A stretch of DNA of 64,000 nucleotides from contig NZ_CP029426.2 in the NCBI RefSeq assembly GCF_002266435.3, forward strand, positions 5,238,001 through 5,302,000, written 5' to 3'. This DNA comes from Bradyrhizobium amphicarpaeae. Lineage in GTDB: Bacteria > Pseudomonadota > Alphaproteobacteria > Rhizobiales > Xanthobacteraceae. The notes under the pieces are model-generated. The model searched no databases. It worked only from the letters and a program-made list of their open reading frames with translations, and had not been told where the DNA came from. The translations under genes were made by a program, and so were the position numbers. This document shows positions 35,094 through 43,406 of this stretch, one piece after another (position 1 is the stretch's first letter; each line of letters starts with the position of its first letter).

Positions 35094-35597
35094 CTACTCC
35101 CGCTTGCCGTAATTCGGCGCCAGCAGCCGGTTACGGATCAAATAGCTCATCGTGCGGGTCCAGGATTCATCGGTGTTGCCGCGCATGTCGGCGCTCGCCG
35201 CCATGATCATGTTTCCGGTCTTCACGTCGCGCAGATAGATGTTGAGGTTGATGATCAGGTTCGAGACCTTCTGCACCATGCCGGTGATCTCGAGGTCAGC
35301 GCCCAATTCGCCGGCAAGCTTGAGGTCGCAGCCGCCGCACGCCTGCAAATTCGCGTGACGGGCGGCGTCCCTGACCGGCGCGATGTCGAGCACCTGGAAC
35401 CTGCCGGACTCCGTCAGTTCCTTGCGCAGCTGCTGGCTGATGAGCACGAGCCGCGCCTCTTCCGGCCTGGAGCCGTAGAACTCCCCGGGCAGGCTGGTGT
35501 CGATCAGCTCGAAATCGAACACGGCAAGCCTGAGTGAATCGGCGCGCGCGATCGACGGCGTCAACAGCAAAGCTAGGATCGCCATCAATGCTCGCAT
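35094..35597 (-). CDS. DUF2380/DUF3280-type secreted protein of PQQ clusters
   Basis: A 167-residue exported protein. Signal peptide MRALMAILALLLTPSIARA is followed by a domain with DSLRLAVFDFELIDTS, a single CGGC pair (about residues 84-87, in ACGGCDLKLAG) and strands like LIINLNIYLRDV. Similar proteins accompany the PQQ-linked ABC transporter genes of methylotrophs. It is divergent from the binding protein at 35721. ATG at 35597 gives a clean signal peptide; 35660 is an alternative. Function is unknown. Confidence 0.7.
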   Translation of the reverse strand: MRALMAILALLLTPSIARADSLRLAVFDFELIDTSLPGEFYGSRPEEARLVLISQQLRKELTESGRFQVLDIAPVRDAARHANLQACGGCDLKLAGELGADLEITGMVQKVSNLIINLNIYLRDVKTGNMIMAASADMRGNTDESWTRTMSYLIRNRLLAPNYGKRE

Positions 35598-35720
35598 GAT
35601 CGTGATGCCGCCGCGCGCGGGGACGAAATGCGGGGTTGCATGCCCTGACAAATTGGTCATGCTTGAAGCAGAGACAATTCTCCACCTGCGGTCAAGCCGG
35701 GGGGATCGCTCGGAGGAAAC

Positions 35721-36902
35721 ATGATCCGATGGTTGGCCGGTCTGATTGGCTTGGGTCTTGCTGCGACGAGCGCGCTCGCGGCGGAGCCTGCCCTGATCGG
35801 CATCGGCTATCTCGGCATCGCCGGTAGCCGATCGACACTGTCGCTGGTCGAGCAGCCTGCGGAGAATGACGGCATCGCCGGTGCACGCCTCGCGATCGAG
35901 GACAATAACACAACCGGCAAATTCCTGGGTCAGCGCTTCGTACTGGAAGAGCGCCGCATCAGGGAAGGCGAGGACGTCGTTCAGGCCGCCACCGCGCTTG
36001 CGGAGAAGAACGGCTTCATCATCACCGACCTGCCGGCCGATGCGCTGCTGAAAGTCTCGGACGCCTTGCGCGACCGCGGCACGCTGCTGTTCAACGCCGG
36101 CGCGATCGACGAGCGGCTGCGCGAGGCCGATTGCCGCGCCAATGTGATCCACACCGCGCCGACGCGGGCGATGCTGGCGGACGCGCTCGGGCAATATCTC
36201 GTCTGGAAGAAGTGGTCGCGCTGGCTGCTCGTGGTCGGCTCGCATGACGAGGACAAGCTATTCGCGCACGCGCTCCGGCGCACCGCCACGCGGTTCGGCG
36301 CCAAGATCGTGCAGGAGCGCAGTTTCGAGGACAAGGGCGGCGCCCGTCGCACCGATAGCGGCGTGACGCTGATCCAGCGCCAGATGCCCGTCTTCACCCA
36401 GCAGGCGCCCGCTTATGACGTGCTGGTCGCCGCCGACGAGAGCGAGGTGTTCGGCGCCTACCTGCCCTATCGCACCTGGGATCCCCGCCCCGTCGCGGGT
36501 TCGGCAGGTCTCGTGCCGCGCAGCTGGGACGCATCGCAGGACCAATGGGGCGCGATCCAGATGCAGAACCGCTTCATGAAGCTGAATTCACGGCGCATGT
36601 CGGCGCTCGACATGCAGGCCTGGACCGCGGCCCGCATGATTGGAGAGGCGACCTCGCGCACCAATTCCGGCGACGTCAAGAAGGTTACGGACTTCATCAA
36701 GGGCCCGGACTTCTCGGTCGCAGCCTTCAAGGGCACGCGGCTGACCTTGCGAGACTGGAATCTGCAACTGCGCCAGCCGATCCTGCTGGTCGACGGCCGC
36801 ATGGTGGTCTCGGTCTCGCCGCAGGAAGGATTTCTGCACCAGGTCTCCGAGCTCGACACGCTCGGCTATGATCGTCCGGAGAGCAAATGCAAGCTGAAGT
36901 GA
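35721..36902 (+). CDS. Substrate-binding protein of the PQQ/lanthanide-associated ABC system, LutA-like
   Basis: A 393-residue periplasmic protein of the branched-chain-amino-acid-binding fold, of the subfamily known next to PQQ-dependent alcohol dehydrogenase genes. Signal peptide 1-21. Distinctive parts are IGIGYLGIAGSR (about 26-37), DNNTTGKFLGQRF and LADALGQYLVWKKW. It heads a run of genes with propeller, ATPase and permease. The equivalent ABC genes of Methylobacterium (lut) serve lanthanide uptake, so a lanthanide chelate or signal is a possible ligand, but the ligand is not known. Confidence 0.82.
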   Translation: MIRWLAGLIGLGLAATSALAAEPALIGIGYLGIAGSRSTLSLVEQPAENDGIAGARLAIEDNNTTGKFLGQRFVLEERRIREGEDVVQAATALAEKNGFIITDLPADALLKVSDALRDRGTLLFNAGAIDERLREADCRANVIHTAPTRAMLADALGQYLVWKKWSRWLLVVGSHDEDKLFAHALRRTATRFGAKIVQERSFEDKGGARRTDSGVTLIQRQMPVFTQQAPAYDVLVAADESEVFGAYLPYRTWDPRPVAGSAGLVPRSWDASQDQWGAIQMQNRFMKLNSRRMSALDMQAWTAARMIGEATSRTNSGDVKKVTDFIKGPDFSVAAFKGTRLTLRDWNLQLRQPILLVDGRMVVSVSPQEGFLHQVSELDTLGYDRPESKCKLK

Positions 36903-36912
36903 GCGATGTGAG

Positions 36913-37959
36913 ATGAGTTCGAGCTATTACGGCGGCGACGCTGCGCCCCCTCCCCCGCTTGCGGGGGAGGTGAAGACCGCCCGCGGACAGAGATCGCGTA
37001 TATCAGAGGCGGCGTTGCTGGTAGCGTTCACGCTCACAGCGGCGCCTGCCCATGCGTTCATCGCTTATGTCTCGAACGAGAAGAGCAATACCGTGACGGT
37101 GATCGACACCGACAGCTGGACCGTGACCAAGACCATCAAGGTCGGCCAGCGCCCGCGCGGTATCGATTTCACGCGCGACGGCAAGTTCGTGATGGTCGCG
37201 GTCGGCGACGACGACACCATCCAGATGATCGACGCCAAGACGCAAGCCGTGGTGGACAGCCTGCCCTCCGGACCCGACCCGGAATTGTTCGCACAGGATG
37301 CCGCCGGCAAGATCCTCTACGTCGCCAACGAGAACGACAATACGGTGACCGTGATCGACCTCGAGAAACGCGCCCGGCTCGGCGACATCCAGGTCGGCGT
37401 CGAGCCCGAGGGCATGACCATCAGCCCCGACGGCAAGACGCTGATCAACACGTCGGAAACGACCAACATGGCGCATTTCATCGACACCGCCTCGCGCCAG
37501 ATCGTCGCCAACGTGCTGGTCGATGCGCGGCCGCGCTTTGCCGAGTTCAAGCACGATGCTTCCGAACTGTGGGTCTCCTCCGAGATCGGCGGCACCGTCT
37601 CGGTGATCGACCCGAAGAAGCACGAGGTGATCGGCAAGGTCACGTTCGAAATTCCGGGCCTGCGCAAAGAGGCGATCCAGCCGGTCGGCATCGGCATGAC
37701 CAAGGACGACAAGACCGCCTTCGTCGCGCTCGGGCCGGCCAACCGCATCGCCGTGGTCGACGTGGCCTCGCGCAAGGTGACGAAATATCTGCTGGTGGGT
37801 CAGCGGGTCTGGCACATGGCGTTCACGCCCGATGAAAAATATCTGCTCACCACCAATGGCGTGTCGAACGACGTCTCCGTCATCGACGTCGCCGCACAAA
37901 AGGTGATCAAGACCATTCAGGTGGGCGAGTTGCCCTGGGGCATCACGATCGCGCCATGA
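36913..37959 (+). CDS. PQQ-dependent catabolism-associated YVTN beta-propeller protein
   Basis: A 348-residue protein with seven WD/YVTN-like repeats (each about 42 residues: AYVSNEKSNTVTVIDTDSW and similar through KTIQVGELPWGITIAP). A hydrophobic export segment is at about 32-48. The first 30 codons are odd: they contain a GC-rich palindrome (PPPPLAGEV) that looks like an inserted repeat. GTG at 36970, just after that palindrome, may be the real start. It overlaps the ATPase gene by 4 bases. The partner is unknown; propellers of this type flank quinoprotein ABC genes. Confidence 0.82.
   Translation: MSSSYYGGDAAPPPPLAGEVKTARGQRSRISEAALLVAFTLTAAPAHAFIAYVSNEKSNTVTVIDTDSWTVTKTIKVGQRPRGIDFTRDGKFVMVAVGDDDTIQMIDAKTQAVVDSLPSGPDPELFAQDAAGKILYVANENDNTVTVIDLEKRARLGDIQVGVEPEGMTISPDGKTLINTSETTNMAHFIDTASRQIVANVLVDARPRFAEFKHDASELWVSSEIGGTVSVIDPKKHEVIGKVTFEIPGLRKEAIQPVGIGMTKDDKTAFVALGPANRIAVVDVASRKVTKYLLVGQRVWHMAFTPDEKYLLTTNGVSNDVSVIDVAAQKVIKTIQVGELPWGITIAP
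36947..36971. repeat. Short GC palindrome inside the propeller gene 5' end
   Basis: CCCCCTCCCCCGC-TT-GCGGGGGAGG forms a strong hairpin at codons 12-20 and resembles the ends of the family E repeats. It encodes a proline/glycine-rich run not expected before a signal peptide. Confidence 0.6.
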
Positions 37960-38762
37960 CCAGCCCTGCTCCGAGTCCCCAACCACAGGCGGCGCCGGAG
38001 CCGAATACGGCGGCGGTGCCGGCGCTGTCGATCGACGGCGTCAGCCATGCCTATGGATCGCGGCGGGCGTTGATCGACGTCTCCTTCAACGTGCAGCCGG
38101 CGAGCTTCACGGCCCTGCTCGGCCTCAACGGCGCCGGCAAGAGCACGCTGTTCTCGCTGATCACCCGGCTGTTCGGCATCCAGAGCGGCCGGGTCGGCAT
38201 TTTCGGCCACGACATCAGCAAAAGCCCCGGTGAGGCGCTGCGGCTGCTCGGCGTCGTGTTCCAGCCGCGCACGCTCGATCTCGACCTGTCGCTGACGCAG
38301 AACCTGCTCTATCACGCCGCGCTCCATGGCATCAGCCGGAGCGAGGCCGCAGCACGCAGCGCCGATCTGCTCGGCCGCATCGGGCTCGCTGACCGCGCCG
38401 GCAGCAAGGTGCGCGATCTCTCGGGTGGGCAGATGCGGCGGCTGGAAATCGCGCGCGCGCTGCTGCACCGGCCGCGGCTATTGTTGCTCGACGAGCCGAC
38501 CGTCGGCCTCGACGTCAAGGCGCGCGCCGACATCATCAACCAGGTCCGTCAGCTCGTGACGGAGCAAGGCATCGGCGTGCTCTGGGCCACGCACCTGTTC
38601 GACGAGATCATGCCCAGTGACGACCTCGTGGTGCTGCACCAGGGACGAGTGCTGGCGAAGGGGCCGATGAGCCGCGTCGTGACCGAAGCCGGGGCACAGG
38701 ACGTCAACACCGCCTTCATGCGGTTGACGGGCGCGCAGACCATGCCGGGAGGCGGCGCATGA
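37956..38762 (+). CDS. ABC ATPase of the PQQ/lanthanide-associated system, LutE-like
   Basis: A 268-residue ATP-binding subunit. Walker A is LNGAGKSTL (about residues 57-65), signature LSGGQMRRLEIARAL (about 152-166), Walker B LLLLDEPTVGLD, and switch His in WATHLFDEI. An N-terminal Pro/Ala-rich extension of about 20 residues precedes the domain. It is overlapped by 4 bases on each side with propeller and permease genes, so all are one operon. The ATPase is of the export-like drug/ABC-2 type. Confidence 0.9.
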   Translation: MTSPAPSPQPQAAPEPNTAAVPALSIDGVSHAYGSRRALIDVSFNVQPASFTALLGLNGAGKSTLFSLITRLFGIQSGRVGIFGHDISKSPGEALRLLGVVFQPRTLDLDLSLTQNLLYHAALHGISRSEAAARSADLLGRIGLADRAGSKVRDLSGGQMRRLEIARALLHRPRLLLLDEPTVGLDVKARADIINQVRQLVTEQGIGVLWATHLFDEIMPSDDLVVLHQGRVLAKGPMSRVVTEAGAQDVNTAFMRLTGAQTMPGGGA

Positions 38763-39607
38763 GCAGCATCACGACGCGTGACACCCCGCGCGGCTTCTCG
38801 GTCCAGGAGTACCTGACCTGCCTCACAGGCATCGTCTGGCGCGAAGGCCTGCGCTTCCTGCATCAGCGAGAGCGCTTCGTCTCGGCGCTGGTGCGACCGC
38901 TGGTGTGGTTGTTCATCTTCGCCGCCGGCTTCCGCCAGGTGCTCGGCATCTCCATCATCCCGCCCTACGAGACCTACATCCTCTACGAGGTCTATATCGC
39001 ACCCGGGCTGATAGCGATGATCCAGCTCTTCAACGGCATGCAGTCTTCGCTGTCGATGGTCTACGACCGCGAGATGGGCAACATGCGCACGCTGCTGGTG
39101 AGCCCGCTGCCGCGGGGCTTCCTGCTGTTCTGCAAGCTGCTGGCGGGCACCGCGGTGTCGCTGCTGCAGGTCTATGCGTTCCTTCTGATCGCCTGGTTCT
39201 GGGACATCAGCCCGCCGTCATCGGGCTATCTCACCGTGCTGCCGGCGCTGATCCTGTCCGGGCTGATGCTGGGCTCGCTCGGCATGCTGATCTCCTCCGG
39301 CATCAAGCAGCTGGAAAGCTTCGCCGGCGTCATGAACTTCGTCATCTTTCCGATGTTCTTCGCCTCGTCCGCGCTGTATCCGCTGTGGCGGGTGCAGGAA
39401 GGCAGCCCCTATCTGTACTATCTCTGCGAGACCAATCCGTTCACCCATGCGGTCGAGCTGATACGTTTTGCGCTGTACGGGCAGATCAACTGGATCTCGC
39501 TGTCGGTGGTCGCGGCCTGCACAATCGTCTTCATGATCGGCGCGATTTGGGCCTATGATCCCTCGCGCGGGCTGGCGCGACGGGGGCCCGCAGGAGGCGA
39601 GGGATGA
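38759..39607 (+). CDS. ABC-2 type permease of the PQQ/lanthanide-associated system, LutF/PedC-like
   Basis: A 282-residue permease with six hydrophobic segments of the ABC-2 type (for example VRPLVWLFIFAAGFRQVLG and FAGVMNFVIFPMFFASSALYP). The NPFTHAVELIRFALYG segment near the C-terminus is typical for the family. An ABC-2 permease together with a periplasmic binding protein is an unusual pairing, since ABC-2 systems usually export. Direction and cargo are therefore open. Confidence 0.88.
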   Translation: MSSITTRDTPRGFSVQEYLTCLTGIVWREGLRFLHQRERFVSALVRPLVWLFIFAAGFRQVLGISIIPPYETYILYEVYIAPGLIAMIQLFNGMQSSLSMVYDREMGNMRTLLVSPLPRGFLLFCKLLAGTAVSLLQVYAFLLIAWFWDISPPSSGYLTVLPALILSGLMLGSLGMLISSGIKQLESFAGVMNFVIFPMFFASSALYPLWRVQEGSPYLYYLCETNPFTHAVELIRFALYGQINWISLSVVAACTIVFMIGAIWAYDPSRGLARRGPAGGEG

Positions 39608-40212
39608 AGGTTCTGGCGATGGCTGTTGTGGCGCTCGCGCTGTCGGGCACGGCCGCCCGCGCGGCCGATCCGCGCTACCCCAACTGGCCCTGCACGCAAG
39701 CCAAGGTGCCGGAGATATCGCTCGCCGCCGTCTGGGCTGGTCCTGCGCTCGACGACGCCGAGACCAAGTGGAAGAACGATGCGAAGATCACCGCGCTGGT
39801 CGCGAAACTGTCGGCGCGCAAGACGCCGATGGACGAAGCCGAGAAGTCGGTGAAGGACTTTCTGGCCGCCTCTTCCACCGACAAGACCAACAACGCAAAG
39901 CTGCTGTTCGCCGGCCTGTTCGACACGCTCAACGCGCAGCGCTCCCAGGTGATGAACGGGCTCGAGCGCGTCAGCCGCAAGCAGCGCGAGGCCGCCGACA
40001 AGATTCGCGAGGAGACGATTCAACTCCAGGCCCTCCAGGGCGCCACGCCGCGCGACGAGACCAGGGTCGAGGCACTCAGCAACGAACTGATCTGGAAGAC
40101 CCGCATTTTCGAGGACCGCAACAAGGTCGTGCGATTCGTCTGCGAGGTTCCAACCACGATCGACCAGCGCCTGTTCGCGCTCGGCCGCGTGATTCAGCAG
40201 GAATTGGACTAG
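39604..40212 (+). CDS. Secreted coiled-coil protein in PQQ operon, unknown function
   Basis: A 202-residue protein with signal peptide 1-20, then RYPNWPCTQAKVPEISLAAV, and two Cys (about residues 30 and 182). A long helical region (about 105-160, RVSRKQREAADKIREETIQL) should form a coiled coil. It overlaps the permease stop by 4 bases, so it belongs to the same operon. I do not recognise a characterised member; it may contact the ABC system in the periplasm. Confidence 0.72.
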   Translation: MKVLAMAVVALALSGTAARAADPRYPNWPCTQAKVPEISLAAVWAGPALDDAETKWKNDAKITALVAKLSARKTPMDEAEKSVKDFLAASSTDKTNNAKLLFAGLFDTLNAQRSQVMNGLERVSRKQREAADKIREETIQLQALQGATPRDETRVEALSNELIWKTRIFEDRNKVVRFVCEVPTTIDQRLFALGRVIQQELD

Positions 40213-40339
40213 CGTCCGCATCGCTGGCGCTGACGACGGTTCCCGAATCGGCCCGTTAACCTTTGCCCTGCTATCTGCCGGAACCAAATCGAGCTAGGAT
40301 GGCTTGTCGAAGTGAACTCCAAGACGTCGGGAGGCCTCG

Positions 40340-40639
40340 ATGGGAACCACCAGATTTATATTTGCAGGCGCTGCGGCCCTCAGCCTGCTCGCAACCAGCG
40401 CTCTTGCCGACGACATGACCGGAATGGTCATGCGGATCGATCGGCTCAACGGCACGATCTCGATCCAGCAGACGCAGAAGGGCACGGTCGGCGGCAGCGC
40501 CGGCGGTGCCGGCGCGCTCCAGGAATACAAAACCAAGGACGCCGCGATGCTGGAGTCCGTTCATGCCGGCGACAGGGTGAACTATTCTGCCACCGACAAC
40601 AACGGCACCGGCACGCTGACGAAGCTGCAGAAGCAGTAG
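40340..40639 (+). CDS. CusF-like small periplasmic metal-binding protein
   Basis: A 99-residue secreted protein: signal peptide 1-23, then a small beta barrel (GMVMRIDRLNGTISIQ, LESVHAGDRVNYSATDNNG). The layout resembles periplasmic copper-binding CusF-type proteins, but the Met-His metal motif of CusF is not visible. It is the last plus-strand gene before the repeat. A metal-related role is only suggested by its location. Confidence 0.6.
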   Translation: MGTTRFIFAGAAALSLLATSALADDMTGMVMRIDRLNGTISIQQTQKGTVGGSAGGAGALQEYKTKDAAMLESVHAGDRVNYSATDNNGTGTLTKLQKQ

Positions 40640-40689
40640 CGGACTTACCGCAGCAATGGACTGGTCGACGCAGCGCGATGCTGCGTTCA

Positions 40690-40777
40690 CATCCATTGCG
40701 AGGAGCACTCGCGACGAAGCAATCCAGAGTCCCTGCGTGGAAAAATTCTGGATTGCTTCGCTGCGCTCGCCATGACG
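40690..40777. repeat. Interspersed palindromic element, family A copy 2
   Basis: It shares CATTGCGAGGAGC, CGACGAAGCAATCCAGA, CTGGATTGCTTC and GCTGCGCTCGC with the copy at 9141-9258, but with a shorter centre. It lies between the convergent CusF-like and CXXCW genes. Confidence 0.85.
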
Positions 40778-40808
40778 AGGAGGCGACAATCCGTCCCCAT
40801 CGAGATAC

Positions 40809-41366
40809 CTATTGCTCCGGCCTCGCCTCCGGCTGCGCTTCGTCCGTCGGCAGCTTCGCACGCTCCCAGCCATCCGTACCATCCGGATACCACGCGACAT
40901 TGGAATAGCCGTACGTCAGCGCGCGCTTGGCGGCGTTCCAGGACATCCAGCAATCGGCGAGGCAATAGATCACCAGCAGCGCCGCCTTGTCGCCGCGCGA
41001 GGCCTGTGCGAGGCCGCGCTGAAGATAATCGTCCATCGCCGGCGGCAAGCTGCCGTAGCCGGTATCCGGCAGCCAGATGCTGCCCGGAATGTTCTTGCGC
41101 GGCGCATCGCGCCACACCGTACCTGCGGGAAGGTTCTTCGGCTTCGGCGGCCGCGGCAGCACGTCGACGAACGCACCGCTCTTTGCGCGCCAGATCGCTT
41201 CGGCTTCGACCGTATTGAGTACGCGCGCGCCGGCGAGCGTCGCCGGCACCGGGGCGCGATAATTGTCGGTACGGTAACCCTCGGGCTCGAAAGGCTCCTG
41301 CTGCTGCGCAAATGCCGGCACCGCGAAGGCGGCAACGACGAGCGCAGCGGCAAGACGCCGTCTCAT
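40809..41366 (-). CDS. PQQ-dependent catabolism-associated CXXCW-motif protein (rhodanese-like)
   Basis: A 185-residue secreted rhodanese-like protein. Signal peptide 1-21 (MRRRLAAALVVAAFAVPAFAQ). The active-site loop reads VIYCLADCWMSWNAAKRA (Cys about 141 and 145), the CXXCW-type signature of the family, and PGSIWLPDTGYG precedes it. It overlaps the upstream MoxJ-like gene by 4 bases. A sulfur-transfer or redox role in the periplasm is expected, perhaps feeding the SoxYZ-like carrier nearby. Confidence 0.82.
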   Translation of the reverse strand: MRRRLAAALVVAAFAVPAFAQQQEPFEPEGYRTDNYRAPVPATLAGARVLNTVEAEAIWRAKSGAFVDVLPRPPKPKNLPAGTVWRDAPRKNIPGSIWLPDTGYGSLPPAMDDYLQRGLAQASRGDKAALLVIYCLADCWMSWNAAKRALTYGYSNVAWYPDGTDGWERAKLPTDEAQPEARPEQ

Positions 41367-42244
41367 GGCGCCTTCTTGGCGGTCTCCGCGCCGAGCGGCT
41401 TGTTGTTCTCGTCGAGCAGCGGAACGCCGAAGTCGAGCAGGATCTTGTTGATCTCGCCCTGGTTCTCCTGGATCAGCTTGTTGAGCTGTCGCTTCCAGTT
41501 CTGGTCGGCGGGACGCACGCCCATGCCGATGCGATAGACCAGCTTCGGCCCCGTGGTTTCCTTCACCAGCGGCGTGACGTGAAGCGAGCCGACCTTCTTC
41601 GCGTAGTAGCCAGCCATCGGTCCCCACAGCACCCCGGCGTCGATCTTGCCGGCGGCGAGATCGTCGATCATCGCTTGCGCCGAATTGTCATAGCGCGTGT
41701 CGATCATCAGCGGATAGGGTTTTGCATCGCTCATCAGGCCGGCAATGGCCATGTTGGTCGCCGGCGGCGTGCCGGCGACAATGCCGACATGCTTGCCCTT
41801 CAGCTTCGCGTCTTCGAGCGTGTCGACGTCTTCGAGCCCGCTGCCGGCCTTGGCGACCAGCGCATAGCTCGTGCGGTAATAGGGATTAGTGCCCTGCACG
41901 ACGTCATCGCCTTGCGGAAAGCCCATGATGACGTCGCAGCGGTGCGCGCCCAGCGTCATCCGCACGAAGCCGGTGGCTTGCGGGAAGAAAACGTAGTCGA
42001 GCTTCTTCTTGAGCTTGTCGGCAAACAGCTCGGCCAGCTTGTTCTCTATCCCCTCGCCCTTTTCGTTCGAGAACGGCAAATTGCGTGGATCGGCGCAGAC
42101 ACGTAGCACATTCGGGTCGACCAGTTCGAACGAGAGGTCGCCGCTGTCATTGGTCTGTGCGATGGCGACATCGCCGAATGCACAGCACGCAACCAGTGCC
42201 CCCAGTGAAAACAACCAGCGACGATGTCGTCCGGCCTCCGTCAT
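41363..42244 (-). CDS. MoxJ/XoxJ-like quinoprotein-associated binding protein
   Basis: A 293-residue periplasmic solute-binding-fold protein. Signal peptide 1-30. Mature start LSFELVDPNVLRVCADPRNL and LPFSNEKGEGIENKLAELFA are the pattern of quinoprotein dehydrogenase-associated binding proteins, related to MxaJ and XoxJ. GAGGAGGAAGCACG before the ATG sets the start firmly. XoxJ is thought to help mature or activate XoxF. A second, different member is at 52166-53095. Confidence 0.83.
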   Translation of the reverse strand: MTEAGRHRRWLFSLGALVACCAFGDVAIAQTNDSGDLSFELVDPNVLRVCADPRNLPFSNEKGEGIENKLAELFADKLKKKLDYVFFPQATGFVRMTLGAHRCDVIMGFPQGDDVVQGTNPYYRTSYALVAKAGSGLEDVDTLEDAKLKGKHVGIVAGTPPATNMAIAGLMSDAKPYPLMIDTRYDNSAQAMIDDLAAGKIDAGVLWGPMAGYYAKKVGSLHVTPLVKETTGPKLVYRIGMGVRPADQNWKRQLNKLIQENQGEINKILLDFGVPLLDENNKPLGAETAKKAP

Positions 42245-42371
42245 CGTGCTTCCTCCTCGTTTTGTTTGAATGCTATCCATGCAACGCATGATGCGCCATG
42301 TTTCGCCAGACTCTGCTGGCTTTACCTTGTTGCAGTGCAATGCAGCCCATTCTTTGAACTGAGGCGGAAAA

Positions 42372-43295
42372 GTGTCTCGCATTGCTCGAATGATCGCCTT
42401 GTCCCTGCTGGGGATAGCCACGCTAGCACGGGCCGGGGCGGTCGAATTGCCTGTGAGCGAAGTCGCAACCGGAATCTTCGTACACTCCGGGGCCATTGCC
42501 CTGATGACCCGCGAGAACGAGGGCGACATTGCCAATGTCGGCTTCATCGTGGGTGACGAGGCCGTGGCCGTCGTCGACACAGGCGGCAGCCTCCGTGAAG
42601 GCGAGGCCCTGCTCGCCGCCGTGCGGGCCCGCACCGACAAGCCGATCCGCTATGTCATCAACACCCACGGCCACCCCGACCACGTCTTCGGCAACGCCGC
42701 TTTCGCCGCCGGCGGCACCAGCTTCGTTGGCCACAGCAAGCTGCCGCAGGCGCTGGTGACGCGCGGGCCCTACTATCTCGACAATTTTCGTCGCATCATG
42801 GGTCGTGAACTCATTGATCCCGTGAAGATCATTCCTCCGACCCTGCTGGTTTCGGACACGATGACGCTTGATCTCGGATCGCGCCGTCTCGTCTTGCGCG
42901 CATGGCGGGCCGGGCACAGCGACAGCGATGTGACCGTGTACGACGAGGCGACGAAAACCCTGTTCGCCGGCGACCTCGTCTTTCTCCGCCACATTCCGGT
43001 CATGGATGGCAGTATCCGCGGCTGGCTCGACACGTTGAAGGAATTGGAGACCATTCCTGCGCGTCGCGTCGTTCCCGGTCACGGACCCGTGAGCGACTGG
43101 CCTGCCGCGCTGGCCGACGAGCGACGTTACCTGTCAACGCTGCTGTCCAACGTCCGCGCGCTGAACAAGAACGGCGAGCCGATCCGGGCCGCCGCCGAGA
43201 AGGCGGCCGCGGAGGAGCGATCGCGCTGGGAACTGTTCGGCGATTACAACGCCCGGAACGCAACTGCAGCATTTTCGGAAATTGAATGGGAGTAG
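42372..43295 (+). CDS. Quinoprotein relay system zinc metallohydrolase
   Basis: A 307-residue secreted metallo-beta-lactamase-fold protein, SoxH-related. Metal ligands are in NTHGHPDHVFGN (His 99, His 101, Asp 103, His 104), GHSDSD (about 181), AGDLVF (about 196) and VPGHGP (about 239). A signal peptide lies at about 1-22 if the GTG at 42372 is used, which has GAGGCGGAAAA upstream; ATG at 42390 is an alternative. It is paired with a SoxYZ-like carrier downstream, the arrangement named the quinoprotein relay system. The chemical role is unknown. Confidence 0.82.
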   Translation: MSRIARMIALSLLGIATLARAGAVELPVSEVATGIFVHSGAIALMTRENEGDIANVGFIVGDEAVAVVDTGGSLREGEALLAAVRARTDKPIRYVINTHGHPDHVFGNAAFAAGGTSFVGHSKLPQALVTRGPYYLDNFRRIMGRELIDPVKIIPPTLLVSDTMTLDLGSRRLVLRAWRAGHSDSDVTVYDEATKTLFAGDLVFLRHIPVMDGSIRGWLDTLKELETIPARRVVPGHGPVSDWPAALADERRYLSTLLSNVRALNKNGEPIRAAAEKAAAEERSRWELFGDYNARNATAAFSEIEWE

Positions 43296-43318
43296 CAGGC
43301 GCGCTACGATAGCCGCGA

Positions 43319-43402
43319 GAGATCAGCTTCGCTGACCACGAGATCAGCTTCGCTGACTCGGAGATCAGCTCCGCTGACTGAGAGATCAGCTCCGCTGACT
43401 CA
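43319..43402 (+). repeat. Four contiguous 21-bp tandem repeats upstream of the SoxYZ-like gene
   Basis: GAGATCAGCTTCGCTGACNNN is repeated exactly four times with a 21-base period (43319, 43340, 43361, 43382). Units 1-2 carry CTTCG and units 3-4 CTCCG at the centre. Each unit contains the dyad TCAGC-N3-GCTGA. The last unit ends five bases before the ATG at 43407 and donates part of its ribosome site (CAGGGG). Confidence 0.9.
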
Positions 43403-43406
43403 GGGG

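Noticed and set aside
43319..43402. CRISPR array
   Set aside because: Units are contiguous with no spacers, only four copies, and no cas genes nearby.
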